Source: Plotosus lineatus (taxonomy: Eukaryota > Chordata > Actinopteri > Siluriformes > Plotosidae). Taken from it: a stretch of 64,000 nucleotides of DNA. The notes below the pieces were generated by a model. That model was not told the origin of the DNA and did not search any database. It was given only the letters and a program-made list of their open reading frames with translations. This document shows, one piece after another, positions 24,160-36,364 of this stretch (the first letter of the stretch is position 1; the number at the start of each line of letters is the position of its first letter). The DNA is taken from the NCBI GenBank assembly GCA_024760905.1, contig CM045750.1:19468919-19532918 (forward strand), written 5' to 3'. The position numbers and the translations under genes are program-made.

Positions 24160-24390
24160 TTCATTTGCTAAATTGCTTAATCCTATCAGGTTCTCAGCTG
24201 ACACTCGTCAAACACAAGGTACACCCTGAACAGTTTGATGGTCCAATACGTCAGTGTGTTTCTGCCCTGCAATGACCTGGCGAGCCGTCCAGAGTGTACT
24301 CTGTCCTCACCCGGATTCGGCTGGGATGGGCGCCAGCCTCCCCATAACCCTAATTAGGTTTAGCGGTGACAGAAAATGAAACTTCTGGGG
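24160..24390. mobile_element. Two opposed SINE fragments
   Basis: 24160-24240 reads as a degenerate minus-strand tail (TTCATTTGCTAAATTGCTTA, AAGGTACACCCTGAACAG). 24245-24390 is a plus-strand 3' half (GTTTCTGCCCTGCAATGACC ... AATTAGGTTTAGCGGTGAC). Together with 23812-24150 this gives an inverted SINE arrangement. Confidence 0.65.
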
Positions 24391-24489
24391 AAACATTTGG
24401 AAATGAATTAGGACCTCCACCGCTACTGCTACCTACACCATATGTGCTAATTATCCAATCTCCAGGCACGAAACTAATCTAAAAGCGGA

Positions 24490-24690
24490 ACTAACCATAA
24501 AGAGGCAAAACGCCTAACCTGCCATACAAGAAACAAGAGCACTCTGGGAGCACAAACCTCTGCCAAGTCATATGGATTAAATACACAGCGTGCCCTGCTG
24601 GGATTTAACTTACCGCCAAATGCACAATCTGGATCATATTTGGATGAAACTTGGGCTTCCATCAATCTTCTGATCCAAAGTATTTGTTGC
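24490..24690 (-). mobile_element. Conserved fish repeat fragment (SINE or LINE 3' region)
   Basis: GAGCACTCTGGGAGCACAAA followed by CCTCTGCCAAG, and, on the minus strand, AAGTTTCATCCAAATATG, resemble a widespread fish interspersed repeat whose class I cannot settle from memory. Confidence 0.4.
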
Positions 24691-24916
24691 ATATTTTGTT
24701 CAAATTCGACATATTTTAAGAGCGATGTGAATCTGTTATGAAGCTATATGTCAATTTAAGAGGTGTTTTGAAATTTAGATAATTATTTTATGGTCATAAA
24801 AATTTAAAGGGAGCATCCATGGGTTAGCACTCCTTTCTCAGAAACACACAAATAAATACAATAATAAAAATGGTGGAAAATTTTCATGGTGGAAAAAAAG
24901 TAGAACACAATGGGCT

Positions 24917-24951
<35 letters not shown>

Positions 24952-25154
24952 AAGATGGGGTGTTGTGCTATTGGCCAGTGCATAGTTGAGTAACTATCAC
25001 CAAAACAAGGTTGATTATTTACCTACAGAAATACAATCCAATGTTTTTCATTCTTCTTATACCTGAGGAACTATTCAGAATTTACCTTTAAAATAATAAA
25101 TAAATAACTTAATGACAAACTATTAACATTAAAATTTTAAATTGAAAAATAAAT

Positions 25155-25431
25155 GCATAATAAGGGAAGTGGTGCCCCACTCCCCCCACTACAGTCAACT
25201 GGGTTATCAAAGGCCGGCCATGTCTCTCACTGTCTCTGGTGTGAGGTTCATGTAAAAGAACCATTGCTGACTTTCATCACGAGTGGGGTGCAGAGCCGTC
25301 AGTGTGTTTTTGCCCTGCGATGACGTGGTAAGCTACCTAGGGTGTATTCTGCCCTCGCCCTGAGTCGGCTGAGATGGGTGCCAGTCTCCTTAGTGACTTT
25401 AAATAGTATTACGCGGTTACAGAAAATGAAC

Positions 25432-25474
<43 letters not shown>
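25155..25474 (+). mobile_element. Family A SINE (headless) with (AAT)n tail
   Basis: Starts in the body (GGGAAGTGGTGCCCCACTCC), ends CGCGGTTACAGAAAATGAAC and continues as about 13 AAT triplets, a microsatellite grown from the SINE tail. Confidence 0.85.
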
Positions 25475-25475
<1 letters not shown>

Positions 25476-25824
25476 GGGCAGTGGTGGTCTAGTGGTATAG
25501 GGCACTGGATCACTGTTCCAAAGGTTGTGGGTTCAAGTTCCACTCTCCACAAGGTTGTCACTGTCCCGCCAGTGCAGCGAACTGGGTTATCAAAGGTCGG
25601 CCATGTCTGTCACTGTCTATGGTGTGAGGTTCATGGAAAGAAACATTGCTGACTTTCGACAAGAGTAGCTGCAAAGCCGTCTGCGTGTTTCCGCCCTGTG
25701 ATGGCCTGGCAAGCTGTCCAGGGTGTACTTTTCCCACGCCCTGAGTCGGCTGAGATGGGCGCCAGCCTCCCCGAGACCCTAATTAGGATTAAGAGGTTAC
25801 AGAAAATGAAATGAAATGAAATAA

Positions 25825-25869
<45 letters not shown>
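25475..25869 (+). mobile_element. Family A SINE, full head, with (AAT)n tail
   Basis: AGGGCAGTGGTGGTCTAGTG head, B box GGTTCAAGTTCC, tail GGATTAAGAGGTTACAGAAA plus ATGAAATGAAATGAAAT and about 14 AAT triplets. It sits in the (AAT)n tail of the preceding SINE, so one SINE landed in the tail of another. Confidence 0.9.
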
Positions 25870-27310
25870 TGTACAATGTTAAGTAATCACATGGTACACA
25901 TTACATTTATACTTACATTTAGTGTTTGAGAATATTAAAAATTAATAACTTAAGCGATCCCTTTCAGGTTCTCACCCGTGTGGTTAAAAGAAGGAAATAC
26001 GACATTTTGTATGTAACCTCAATGCTAAAGATTCACTTCACCTCTGACACTCAGTTCGAACCCTGACCCTGAACTCACTGCTCAGTTCTTCCATTTACAG
26101 TGTTTGAAACACCTGCATCCAGTCCATGTACAGAAATAACAGTGTACTGGGAACTGCTGTTATAGAAATGAATCCATGTTCTATCCATGCAATCAGAGCT
26201 GATGGATCAACAGCAGCGTCGTCTCACGTATGATGTGAGTGATATTTATGGATATGTGGTTTTCAGTGTGCTGAAGATCATTCCAATAAACACTCTTCTG
26301 TTGCCAAGTTGGCTTGCTTCCTCGTTTTTAAAGGAAATTGTGTACGCACAGATCAACTAATATGGGTTCAGTGTCATCAGTCAGGATCAGCAAAGAAGTA
26401 TAAAAATGTTAGATTGTTTACCAAAAGAAATAAAAAAACAAAACAAATGAAATAATAGGTCACCACAGGGAGGGAAAAAAAATCGTAGTAGTTAATTGAA
26501 ACATATTTTTCTTTAATTTATAGAGGAAATCATACATAAAAAACAAATATGGAAAGTGCTTTGAACAAAATGTGATTTTAGTGAATAATGTATGCATCTG
26601 AAGATGAGAAAAACAAATAATAAGAAAGCAATCCTGCACAATTTCATAATAAATTAATTAAAAGTCATGGTGTAGAATTATACAACGTAAATGTGCAACA
26701 TTTTTTTTTTCTTTTTCCAGATCACGAATATTATTAGAGACTGACTTTATTGTTTGTTTATTATTATTGTTAAAAATGCAAAGCTGTTTCCTCAGTGTTC
26801 CTGGAAAACCTACCATGAGTGTACTGTGCAAATTTTTAAATAATTTAAATAACAGGGGAAATGTAAGTCTTTCTTTTCTGTGGTGAGGAATTTCTCTGTT
26901 TTTATCTCTTATGCATTGATTTTCAGCGTATTGTAATTGCTATTTTTGCAGTTGCCACCCCTGCCTTGATGTTGGTCTAACATGGATCGCTATGCTAGGA
27001 TTAAGTCAGCCAGGCTAATGGAGACAACTAAATTGTATATCTGTTTGATGTTGTAATGCTCCATATTAAACATAAGCGTGCTGGGATTATGTGAGACATG
27101 AACATTGGGAAAGCTAATAGGCTTGATAAGGAGATGCTGACAGTAATCGCTTCTCTCTGTGCTTTCACATATCTCCTGCCAGATATTTAAATACTGCCAA
27201 CTGAAACATTAAAATATTATAGCATGACATGCTATTATAGCCACGTATAAGATGCTTCTCCAATTCAAATACTTAGATCAAAAAATTATAAGTGAACTTT
27301 AAAACTGTTT
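25870..27310. other. Unique AT-rich sequence, conserved-looking block
   Basis: No gene or repeat. About 26930-27250 is balanced, non-repetitive sequence that could be a conserved non-coding element. Confidence 0.4.
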
Positions 27311-28245
<935 letters not shown>

Positions 28246-28252
28246 ATCTATG

Positions 28253-28255
<3 letters not shown>

Positions 28256-28301
<46 letters not shown>
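28256..28301. repeat. (GT)n microsatellite
   Basis: About 23 GT units between a family A and a family C SINE. Confidence 0.95.
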
Positions 28302-28305
<4 letters not shown>

Positions 28306-28600
28306 CGGTGCAGGTGGTCAGAATGTCTTTCTCACAGCAAGAAGATCCTGGGTTCGAGTCATGAGCTCAGGTGTTTCTGTGTGATATTTGTACCTTCTTC
28401 TCGTGCTTGCGTTGGTCTGCTCCGATTTCTTCTCACAGTCCAGAAACGTGCACATTAAACTAACTGTTGTTCCAAATTGCACATAGGTATGAGGGTGGAT
28501 GGTCCGTTGAGCTGTTCAGGGTGTACTTCACCGTAGCCCAATTTTGGCTGAGCTGGGTTCCAGCCCCCCTTTGACTTTGTCAGCATTTCATCATTATTGC
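28302..28600 (+). mobile_element. Family C SINE
   Basis: Head GGTGCAGGTGGTCAGAATG, CTCACAGCAAGAAGATCC, B box GGGTTCGAGTC, then AGGTGTTTCTGTGTGATATT and GAGCTGTTCAGGGTGTACTT. The 3' tail is eroded. Confidence 0.8.
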
Positions 28601-28657
28601 TCTGGCAAGTAAGTGAGAAGAATGGCTTCAGTACACAAGCGTGCTTGCTCAAGCAAG

Positions 28658-28659
<2 letters not shown>

Positions 28660-28712
<53 letters not shown>
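28660..28712. repeat. (TA)n microsatellite
   Basis: About 26 TA units. Confidence 0.95.
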
Positions 28713-28714
<2 letters not shown>

Positions 28715-29029
28715 TCTTATAGTGTAGGACTCAGTGTAACTAAGCAGGATAAAAGCGGAAGAAATTAACACATTTTCTTAAAATGCTGATAACATTTTCC
28801 ATGTACAGTAATAACTTACCAACACGACTGAGTAAAAGCACATTATTGGACGCCTGACCTGTAATAAAAATCAATTTGCTTTCTTTTGGATAACAATAAA
28901 AAACGAATGGATGTCAGATGGCTTGTGCTGAGTATTAATAAATACTACAAAGGTTTTAAATTGATAAATTTTCTTTTCCCTTTTACAATATGTATGGGTC
29001 AGTCATTTTTAATCTGTCTAAAAAATACA

Positions 29030-29340
29030 TCACATCTTCCTAAAATTCCCCTCACCAGCCTCTCGTAGCTTCTTTTGTACATTTCTATGCAACACTGCTG
29101 TCTTTAAAGCCTCGAATACGAACTCTCCAAAGTCATCACTGGCATTCGGACAGTATTCTGAATAAGACGGGACACGATGAGTTGAGCTAATTAATCTGAC
29201 AGTTTCCAACTGGGATTTTGCCATTGCTTGGGTTGAGCCCCTTAAGTGCGTGCTGTAAACTATTATTAACACTCTGATTCAGATTGATGTACCGAGTTAT
29301 ACTCACAGCACAATCGTCAGGGAAATGTTCAGAGCCACAT
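29030..29340 (-). pseudogene. Possible decayed transposase or THAP-like ORF remnant
   Basis: Two overlapping minus-strand frames are open. One (from 29369) contains WHLLCGSEHFPDDCAVSI, which resembles the C-x-E-H-F signature of THAP zinc fingers. The other (29272-29030) reads AKSQLETVRLISSTHRVPSY and ends in a charged FEALKTAVLHRNVQKKLREA helix. I do not recognise a full family. A broken DNA transposon ORF is the simplest guess. Confidence 0.25.
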
Positions 29341-30180
29341 AATAAATGCCATGAACGACAAGAACCCAAGAGGAACGGTGAGGTTACAGGGAGCAGAGAT
29401 AAAGAAGGTGGAGGATTTTAAGTATTTAGGCTCAACAGTCCAGAAGGAGGACATGAAGGCAGTTGCTGTAAGAGAAGAAGATGCAGAGGATAGGGTGAGA
29501 TGGAGGCAGAAGATTCGCTGTGGCGACCCCCGAAGGGAAAAGCCGAAAGGACAAGAAGAAGAAGAAGAAGAAGAAGAAGAAGAAGGCTCAACAATCCAGA
29601 GCAATGGAGAGTGTGGGAAAGAGGTGAAGAAGCGTGTGCAGGCAGGTTGGAATGGTTGAAAAAAAGTATCCGGTGTGATGTGTGATAGGAGGGTATCGGC
29701 AAAGATGAAAGGGAAAGTGTACAAGACGGTGTTGAGGCCAGCGATGTTGTATGGGTTAGAAACAGTGGCACTGGGGAAAAGACAGGAGGCAGAGTTGGAG
29801 GTTGCAGAGATGAAAATGTTGAGGTTCTCTTTGGGAGTAACGAGGATGGATAAGATCAGGAATGAGCACATCAGACGGACAGCACATGTAAGACGTTTTG
29901 GAGACAAAGTCAGAGAGGCTAGATTGAGATGGTTTGGACATGTACAGAGGAGGGATAGTGAGTATATTGGTAGTAGGATGTTGAGGTTGGAACTACCAGG
30001 CAGAAGGCCTCGAAGAAGACCAAAGAGGAGATTTATGGATGTGGTGAAGGAGGACATGAAGGTCGTTGGAGTAAGAGAAGAAGATGCAGAGGACAGGGTG
30101 AGATGGAGGCAGATGATTCGCTGTGGCGAACCCTGAAGGGAACAACTGGAAGGAAAAGAAGAAGAAGAAGAAGAAGAAGT
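29341..30180 (+). pseudogene. RTE-like LINE, reverse-transcriptase C-terminus and 3' end
   Basis: Frames read GTVRLQGAEIKKVEDFKYLG, then after an insertion ECGKEVKKRVQAGWNGW, then AKMKGKVYKTVLRPAMLYGL (from about 29700), LKMLRFSLGVTRMD-type sequence, VREARLRWFGHVQRRDSEYI and VRWRQMIRCGEP with a stop near 30136. This is the conserved C-terminal region of a LINE endonuclease/reverse-transcriptase polyprotein found in many fish. The 3' end is GGAAAAGAAGAAGAAGAAG. Frameshifts near 29660-29680 break the frame. The catalytic reverse-transcriptase core and endonuclease are missing by 5' truncation. The long minus-strand ORF at 29329-30057 is its shadow. Confidence 0.85.
29444..29584 (+). mobile_element. 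Short copy of the same LINE 3' end inserted into the LINE
   Basis: Within the element, GGCTCAACAGTCCAG (29429-29443) is followed by a 3'-end copy (EDMKAVAVREEDAEDRVRW... RCGDP and an AAGAAGAAG tail), then GGCTCAACAATCCAG (29585-29599) resumes the host frame. The 15-bp flanking repeats differ at one base and are a target-site duplication. Confidence 0.85.
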
Positions 30181-30510
30181 GTAAATTTGTGTTTATTTTT
30201 TTTTAATTATATCAATGTAGAATTTATATAATGCTAAATGTACCTACATGAAGTTTATTCAGTGACATATTTGCCCCGGTCAGGGTGCCAGTGGATTTGT
30301 AGCCTTGCCCAAGAATATTGCGGTTGAAGCAGAAACTTATGCAACGTGGGATGTTTAAATTTTGACGCAGAGCACATTTCAAGCCCACGTCAGCACTCAT
30401 CAAACAGTTCAGATTATCCGCTTGATGTCTTGGTTTTCATTTGATGGAATGTTTTCTGTCATGGTGTGAGGTGGTGTGATTTCAGGTTCTATCCTCAATG
30501 GCATAAGTGC
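30181..30510. other. Unique sequence
   Basis: No coding or repeat identity recognised. Confidence 0.45.
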
Positions 30511-30515
30511 ATTAA

Positions 30516-30518
<3 letters not shown>

Positions 30519-30567
<49 letters not shown>
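30519..30567. repeat. (GT)n microsatellite
   Basis: About 24 GT units, then GAGTGAGTG. Confidence 0.95.
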
Positions 30568-30569
<2 letters not shown>

Positions 30570-30905
30570 TGAGTGCAATGTACTGACATGCTTTCTTAAG
30601 TGTGTTCCTGGTTCATACGCACTGTACCCCTGATCTGGCCTCACCAGAAGACCCTGTTAAATAAGATGAATGAACACAAACATACAGTTATTTTTTAAAT
30701 CAAGTTGAACCTTTGAACTCACCTGTATTCATTTGTAGTAATAAAACTATTAATTTCAGGGAAAGCAAGTGGCAAGATAAAACAGGATTTGTTAAATATC
30801 AAGATGGATTTCGACCATTAAATTTGTTGAAAGGCCACTTGTCAAGCCTAGAGGCACTGGAGGAGCACTATAGTGCCAAGAGGCATTTCGAACCCCTTCA
30901 GTGGC

Positions 30906-30907
<2 letters not shown>

Positions 30908-30976
<69 letters not shown>
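30908..30976. repeat. (TC)n microsatellite
   Basis: About 34 TC units, followed by ATTTATTTAT runs. The Leu-Ser ORFs here are artefacts. Confidence 0.95.
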
Positions 30977-30979
<3 letters not shown>

Positions 30980-31197
30980 TATTTATTTATATATTCATTT
31001 ATTTATTTATACATCTCCTATTCAATCACACCTTTTGCTCAGTCTTGGCTAAGATAGTCTCTAGTCTCTCTGCAACCCTAGTAAGATTAAGTGATGTGGC
31101 AAATTGCAGACAGTACAGGTAAGTCCCAAGCTTAGAACCATTACAGGAAAAGAATATCTGATGAACTATAAGAAAAATAATAATAATAAAAAAATTG

Positions 31198-31332
31198 TAA
31201 TGCATCTTCTTCTCTTACACCAACTACCTTCATGTCCTCCTTCACCACACCCATAAATCTTCTGTTTGGTCTTCCTCTAGGCCTTGTGCCTGGTAGTTCC
31301 AATCTCAGCATCCTATGACCAATATATTCGCC
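31198..31332 (-). mobile_element. RTE-like LINE 3' fragment
   Basis: Reverse-strand match to the LINE at 29.9-30.1 kb: TCTTCTTCTCTTACACCAAC, TTCATGTCCTCCTTCACCAC and CTGGTAGTTCCAATCTCAGC. No terminal GAA run remains. Confidence 0.8.
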
Positions 31333-31379
31333 AATAAAAAAAAAATAATAATAATAATGACAATCTATCTATCTACTGC

Positions 31380-31615
31380 CTGAGACGTAGGACATAGTAA
31401 CGCCCTGGTTATCATCTTCATGGAGGTTTTCTTGGCAGGATTAGTGCAGGGGATGCCATTGCCCTCTGCATGACGCAAACCTATGAGCAATTTAGAACGG
31501 CTAAGTAACCTACTGTGCATGTCTTTGGATTGTGGGAGAAAACCGGAGCACCCTGAGGAAACCCACGCAAGCACGGGGAGAACATGCAAACTCCACACAG
31601 AAATGCCCAGGCCTT
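31380..31615 (-). mobile_element. Family E SINE (C-type head, different body)
   Basis: The right half is family C (CTGTGCATGTCTTTGGATTG, GGAGAACATGCAAACTCCAC). The left half (CGCCCTGGTTATCATCTTCA, TGGAGGTTTTCTTGGCAGGA, GGATGCCATTGCCCTCTGCA) matches only 50.5 kb. The 'ttgccaagaaaacctccatg' pattern resembles SINE tails tied to RTE LINEs in other vertebrates. Confidence 0.7.
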
Positions 31616-31620
31616 ATAAC

Positions 31621-31735
31621 TATTATATATATATTATTATATATATATATACACTATTATATAGATATATATATATATATCTGTGAGTGTGTATATATGT
31701 GTGAAAATATGTGTGTGTGTGTGTATATATATATA

Positions 31736-31810
<75 letters not shown>
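31621..31810. repeat. Mixed (TA)n/(GT)n microsatellite
   Basis: Alternating TA and GT blocks ending with about 58 bp of pure TA. Confidence 0.95.
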
Positions 31811-31813
<3 letters not shown>

Positions 31814-32563
31814 TGATACCTCTGCTCACGAACATAATTGGTTCCCAGAAAGTGTGTGTGAGGCGAAAAGTTCGTCTTCTGAACATTTATTTCCCATAAG
31901 AAACCATTAAAATGAGAATAATCCGTTCCCAGGTCCCCATAAAACATAATTTTCTACTAAATAAGCCTTAAAACTACACAAAAATATACCTTATTTTATG
32001 TATAATAAATGTCTATTGTATTGTAATTAAATAAATTAAATAAATAAACTGTACTGTATAATTAAGTCGTTTTATTTACCTTTGTGATGGTAGTTGATGG
32101 CTTGATGGAATGGAGTGGGAGGAGGAGGGAGGGAGGGACTTACTGTTTGGAAGGAGAGTTTGGAAACGCCTACTGTTTGGAAACACCCTTAGCCACACAC
32201 GCACTACTAGGAGCTATGGTAGACTTAACGTACTGGTACTGGGACGCTGTCACACAAACGCACACCTCGTTCGTGTTTTCAATGATCTCCGCCTGTGGTG
32301 GGGTCTTTTTCGGTCCCATAATAGCAAAAGTACACTCAATATGGTCCAAAATGTCTATCAAACACAAACCACGTCCACACTCAAAGAAAGGGGGTGACGA
32401 ACTGGGACGCCGTGAGCGTGCGTCAGCTTCTCGTGGCCGCCACCGTGGCGCTGTTCGACCGCGTGAAAACTAGTTCGTCATCAGAGACTATATGCTCGCA
32501 AATTTAATGTTCTTGAGGCGAAAAGTTCGTGATCTTAAGCGTTCGTCAGCGGAGGTTTTACTG
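31811..32563 (-). mobile_element. Tigger-like element in a (TA)n tract
   Basis: Terminal repeats CAGTGATACCTCTGCTCACG and CGTCAGCGGAGGTTTTACTG, and subterminal GGCGAAAAGTTCGT at both ends. 753 bp. A minus-strand frame starting MGPKKTPPQ at about 32322 resembles a Tigger transposase start but carries no helix-turn-helix and ends at 32170. The TA microsatellite abuts the left end and another (TATA) run begins just right of it. Confidence 0.8.
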
Positions 32564-32589
32564 TGTATATATATATATATATATATATT

Positions 32590-33920
32590 ATTATTCGTAG
32601 TAGTATAAACAAGCAAGCAAACATGCTTTCACTTGTTGAACTCGATCTCAGCAACGGGTGTACACCTGTCAATCACAGAGCCCAGACACACCCACAACAC
32701 ATCTATGGGACACAGTCATGATAAGATGTTTAAACTATAACTAATAAATGTTACATTCTCCAAAATGTTCTTAAAATCCTTGTCCTTTATCTTTTTATTG
32801 TTTTTTTTTATTATTATTATTTTTTGAGAGATCTTTTTGGCTATATCTCATGGGAGCTCATATCGATCATGGGAAAGCACAATGTGCCTTTTTTCGTGAG
32901 TAATATTTTTATTATATTAATTTAAGGTAAAAATGAAGCTTTATGAGATTTGCAAACATTTGGACTCTGTTGTCATTTATATTTTATACAGCATCCCATC
33001 TTTATTGGAATTAGGATTATGCTTGTGTGACAAACTTGAAAATTGTTTTACATAATATTTGTGAGAAATATAAAAATCTTCAATATACAGTACACCTAAC
33101 AGGGGCTGCAGTGTGTTTCAATGAGCTGCCAATGGGACATGTGAATCGAGTGTATAATTAGGCTGGCTAATGGGCTGAATAATTATGTTACCTTTAGGCC
33201 ATCTGGCCCTGAAGCGGTGAGACCCCTCAAGCATTGTTCTGCTGAGCTCTGGAAAGAAAATGGAGGCTTGTCCAAGTTTCTCCCTGGTTGGACAGCATGC
33301 ACTCCAGCTACATTTTCTCCTCAAAGAACATTTAGGGCATATAGGTGTAGGCAGATGTCGAGCATCCAAGTAGCAGAGCTGTCCAAGCATTTGCTTTGGA
33401 GATTGTGAGCCTGACACTGACTCCGGCTACGGCTGTGTGAGTCAAGAGAGTGGCAGCAGAGCATAATTGCCCTTGTTTTATGTGGGTGAAGCATAGCTTT
33501 CCTCCCTACGCTGTTATGTCTACAGCCAACTGTGTGCATCTGTTAGCACTTGTACACAGAATATAGTCCTTAGCACTCTTCTTAAAGCATATCTATATGA
33601 CAATTGAAATAGTGCAATGGCTAGAATTTTACGTTTGGGATATATTACATGTTGTCAGGTGATAGACATATAATTGGGGTAAACATGCAATGTAGTCCTC
33701 ATATAGTATCAACAAGAAACATGCATGAAACATTTATTCTTGGCCCATACGGTATAAAACAATAACTGGATAAATTATATGAAGCAAACACAAAGCCATC
33801 TATAGTCAACCTGAACCTTGACCTCTGATTTCAGTGTAACAGGCGTTCATATGCAAATATGACCTGATCAAGCATAATACACATTAAGTAGGAAATTTGA
33901 TATACTGAGATATTTATATC
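32590..33920. other. Unique sequence with a conserved-looking core
   Basis: 1.3 kb without SINEs or microsatellites. The core at about 33110-33540 has balanced composition and a homeobox-like ATAATTA motif near 33180. It is a candidate conserved non-coding element. No ORF has a known domain. Confidence 0.4.
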
Positions 33921-34781
33921 CAGAGATTCCTCGCTACATCATGCTTCAGTTTCTGCGGCTTCAGTGCATCACAGATTTTTCAAAAAGTATTCATCAAAAA
34001 AAAAAAAAAAAGAGAAAATTAAGGAAAAATGGGGGAAAGTTAAGAAAAATCTGCAAAATAAGGCAAATTATGTAAACAAACAAACAAACAAACAAACAAA
34101 AACAAAACAAAACAAAAAAACAACCCAAAATCCCCCAACAAAACTTCTTACATTTTTATGTGAGATGTGCATTTGTGTGTGAGTGCGCGGTCATCTGTAT
34201 GTGTGTGTATTTATGTTTTATTTACATATTCTTATCATTTTTTAATGTTTAATTGTTATTATACACATTTATAGCATTGAATATGCTCATTCATTTTCTG
34301 TAGCCGCTTAATCGTAATTAGGGTCGAGGGAAGGCTGGCGCCCATCACAGCCGACTCTGGGCAAGGGCAGAGTACACCCTGGACAGCTCTCCAGGCCATT
34401 GCAGGGCATAAACACGCTGACGGCTTGGCAGCCTCCTCTTAACGAAAGTCAGCAACGGTTCTTTTACATGAACCTCACACCACAGACAGTGAGAGACTTG
34501 GCCGGCCTTTGATAACCCAGTTCGCTGCACTGGGGGGGGGACAGTAACAACTCGTGACAACCAGTGGTGAGTTGGGCTTGAACCACCAACCTTAGGATCA
34601 GTGATCCAACACATATACCACTAGGCCATCACTGCCCCGCGTTGAATATGTATTTATTGATATTATATACACATATACATGTACGTATATGTCAGTCAGG
34701 GGAGTTGATCCTACTTCACGGAAATTGGCGGTTGTGGGGAGGTCTCGGTCCTCATTAACCGCGGAAGGTGAGGGATCCCTG
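33921..34781. mobile_element. Pogo/Tigger-like MITE (reversed), split by a SINE
   Basis: The right terminus GTGAGGGATCCCTG is followed by TA. The left end CAGAGATTCCTCGCTAC is diverged. Body motifs are inverted relative to the 2439 copy (GCTTCAGTTTCTGCGGCTTC, CATATACATGTACGTATATG). Poly-A at 33997-34012 and (AAAC)n at 34074-34100. Confidence 0.85.
34286..34638 (-). mobile_element. Family A SINE nested in the MITE, clear duplication
   Basis: Flanked by GCATTGAATATG (34274-34285) and GCGTTGAATATG (34639-34650), a 12-bp target duplication with one mismatch. Full-length: tail CATTTTCTGTAGCCGCTTAA to head CCACTAGGCCATCACTGCCC. Confidence 0.95.
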
Positions 34782-34816
34782 TATTTGATCAAAATGTGGC
34801 ATAATACATGAATATA

Positions 34817-34960
34817 CAGTGGAGCCTCGGTGGTCAAACACAATTTGTTCCAACGATACGGTCGATTACGGATATGTTTGAAGCGTGAAACAATATTTCC
34901 CATTTGAAATAATTCAAAGTCGATTAATGTGTTCAGATGAATGTATGCCTTTGTCAATAC
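34817..34960. mobile_element. Solo Tigger-like 5' end
   Basis: TA then CAGTGGAGCCTCGGTGGTCA and ACACAATTTGTTCCAACG, the usual Tigger terminal layout. No matching right end was found. Confidence 0.6.
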
Positions 34961-35425
34961 AGTCGTATATACTTTGAAAACAGGGTGTATGTAATGATGT
35001 GATTTTTTTTTTTTTTTTTTTAATCATAAATGGCAACTATAGGGCTTATGAAGAAGATCGTCAACAGTCTGCCAGTCAGGGTTAATTTTTGTTGAAGTAA
35101 TACATTTAACATTTTTTTTTTTTCAAGAAAATTATCAATCTGTCCTTTTACATTTTAGATTTTTTTTCTTCATTTATTTTATTGGTAAAGTATATAAATG
35201 CAGTATCGGAACATACTGCAGATTACTTTGCCTGTCACTTTTTTTCAATTATTACCTTACTTTTTTTTTTTTTTTTTTTTTTTTTAGCCATATGTCCCTT
35301 TCAGATGTTCAGGCTTTGCTAAGAAAGTTACAGTATATTATTGACAAAATGTAATAAATTGCACAGGACTGGAGAGTCTGAATGAAAAGGTGCACTGCGT
35401 CAGCAAATCATCTGAGAGTTATAAA

Positions 35426-35463
<38 letters not shown>

Positions 35464-35790
35464 ACACAGAAGGTATTAGTATGCAAAATACCTTAATCTC
35501 TCACGGCTCACCAGGATTACAGTTTCAGTCAAATGAATCCTTGAATAAATAAATAAATAAATAGATAAATTAATAAATAAAACCGTGGAAACATGCATTA
35601 TATTTCCATGGCTTCTTAATATTTTAGGTGCATGATGAGATTGTTTCTAACAAGAAAAATAATATATGGAAATTAGCATGGGGTGCCATTGGAGATAATT
35701 ACAAACAAGCTGTCAACTGAATTAGAGCAGGATTTGATAATTTTTTACAATTTCCCTGGCTGAGTAAACCGTTAATAACTTTCTTTCTTT
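34961..35790. other. AT-rich unique sequence with homopolymers
   Basis: Poly-T at 35003-35022 and 35262-35285 and poly-A at 35428-35461. No gene seen. Confidence 0.5.
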
Positions 35791-35794
35791 TTTC

Positions 35795-36322
35795 CACAAA
35801 TTCATCCACCCACCCACCCATCCATCCTTCTTACTACCTATTCCTCAGATTTTCTGGAGCTGGAACCAATCTCAGCTGAAGTAGATCGAGAAGTCACGCA
35901 CACCCTGAAGAGGCTGCTGGAGTATTGCAGGACTGACAGTGAGAACATCAACCATTTACATTTCCAGTCACACCTATGCACAACCTCATGTTTATTCATT
36001 CCTTCATTTTCGGAACCACTTAACATTAATTTGGGTCGCGGGGAAACTGGCACCCATCTCAGCCGACTCTGGGCGAAGGCAGAGTTCACCCTGGACAGCT
36101 TGCTAGGCCATCATGGGGTAGAAGCAAGCTGAAGGCTACTCTTGATGAAAGTCAGCAATGGTTCTTTAACATGAACCTTACACCATAGCTGGTGAGAGAG
36201 CCGGCCTTTGATAACCCAGATAACTGTACTGGGGGAACAGCAGTGATAACCGTTGACAGTGAGGCTTGAACCAAAGTCCTTGGGATTGGTAATCCACAAC
36301 GTACCACCAGACCACTACTGAC
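35795..36322 (-). mobile_element. SINE remnant plus family A SINE
   Basis: 35795-35990 is a degenerate family C-like body (GAACCAATCTCAGCTGAAGT, CACACCCTGAAGAGG). From 35998 a family A copy runs minus: TTCATTTTCGGAACCACTTA, GATAACCCAGATAACTG, ACCACCAGACCACTACTG. Confidence 0.8.
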
Positions 36323-36364
36323 CTGGTGACCTAATGTGTCTATCTCAATTTTTTTTTTTTTTTT

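Noticed and set aside
29329..30057. 242-codon minus-strand ORF, the longest in the window
   Set aside because: It is antisense to the RTE-like LINE coding strand. The plus frames match the reverse-transcriptase C-terminus, and the minus frame is low-complexity serine/leucine.
30713..31122. Leu-Ser-rich ORFs
   Set aside because: Translation of the (TC)n tract.
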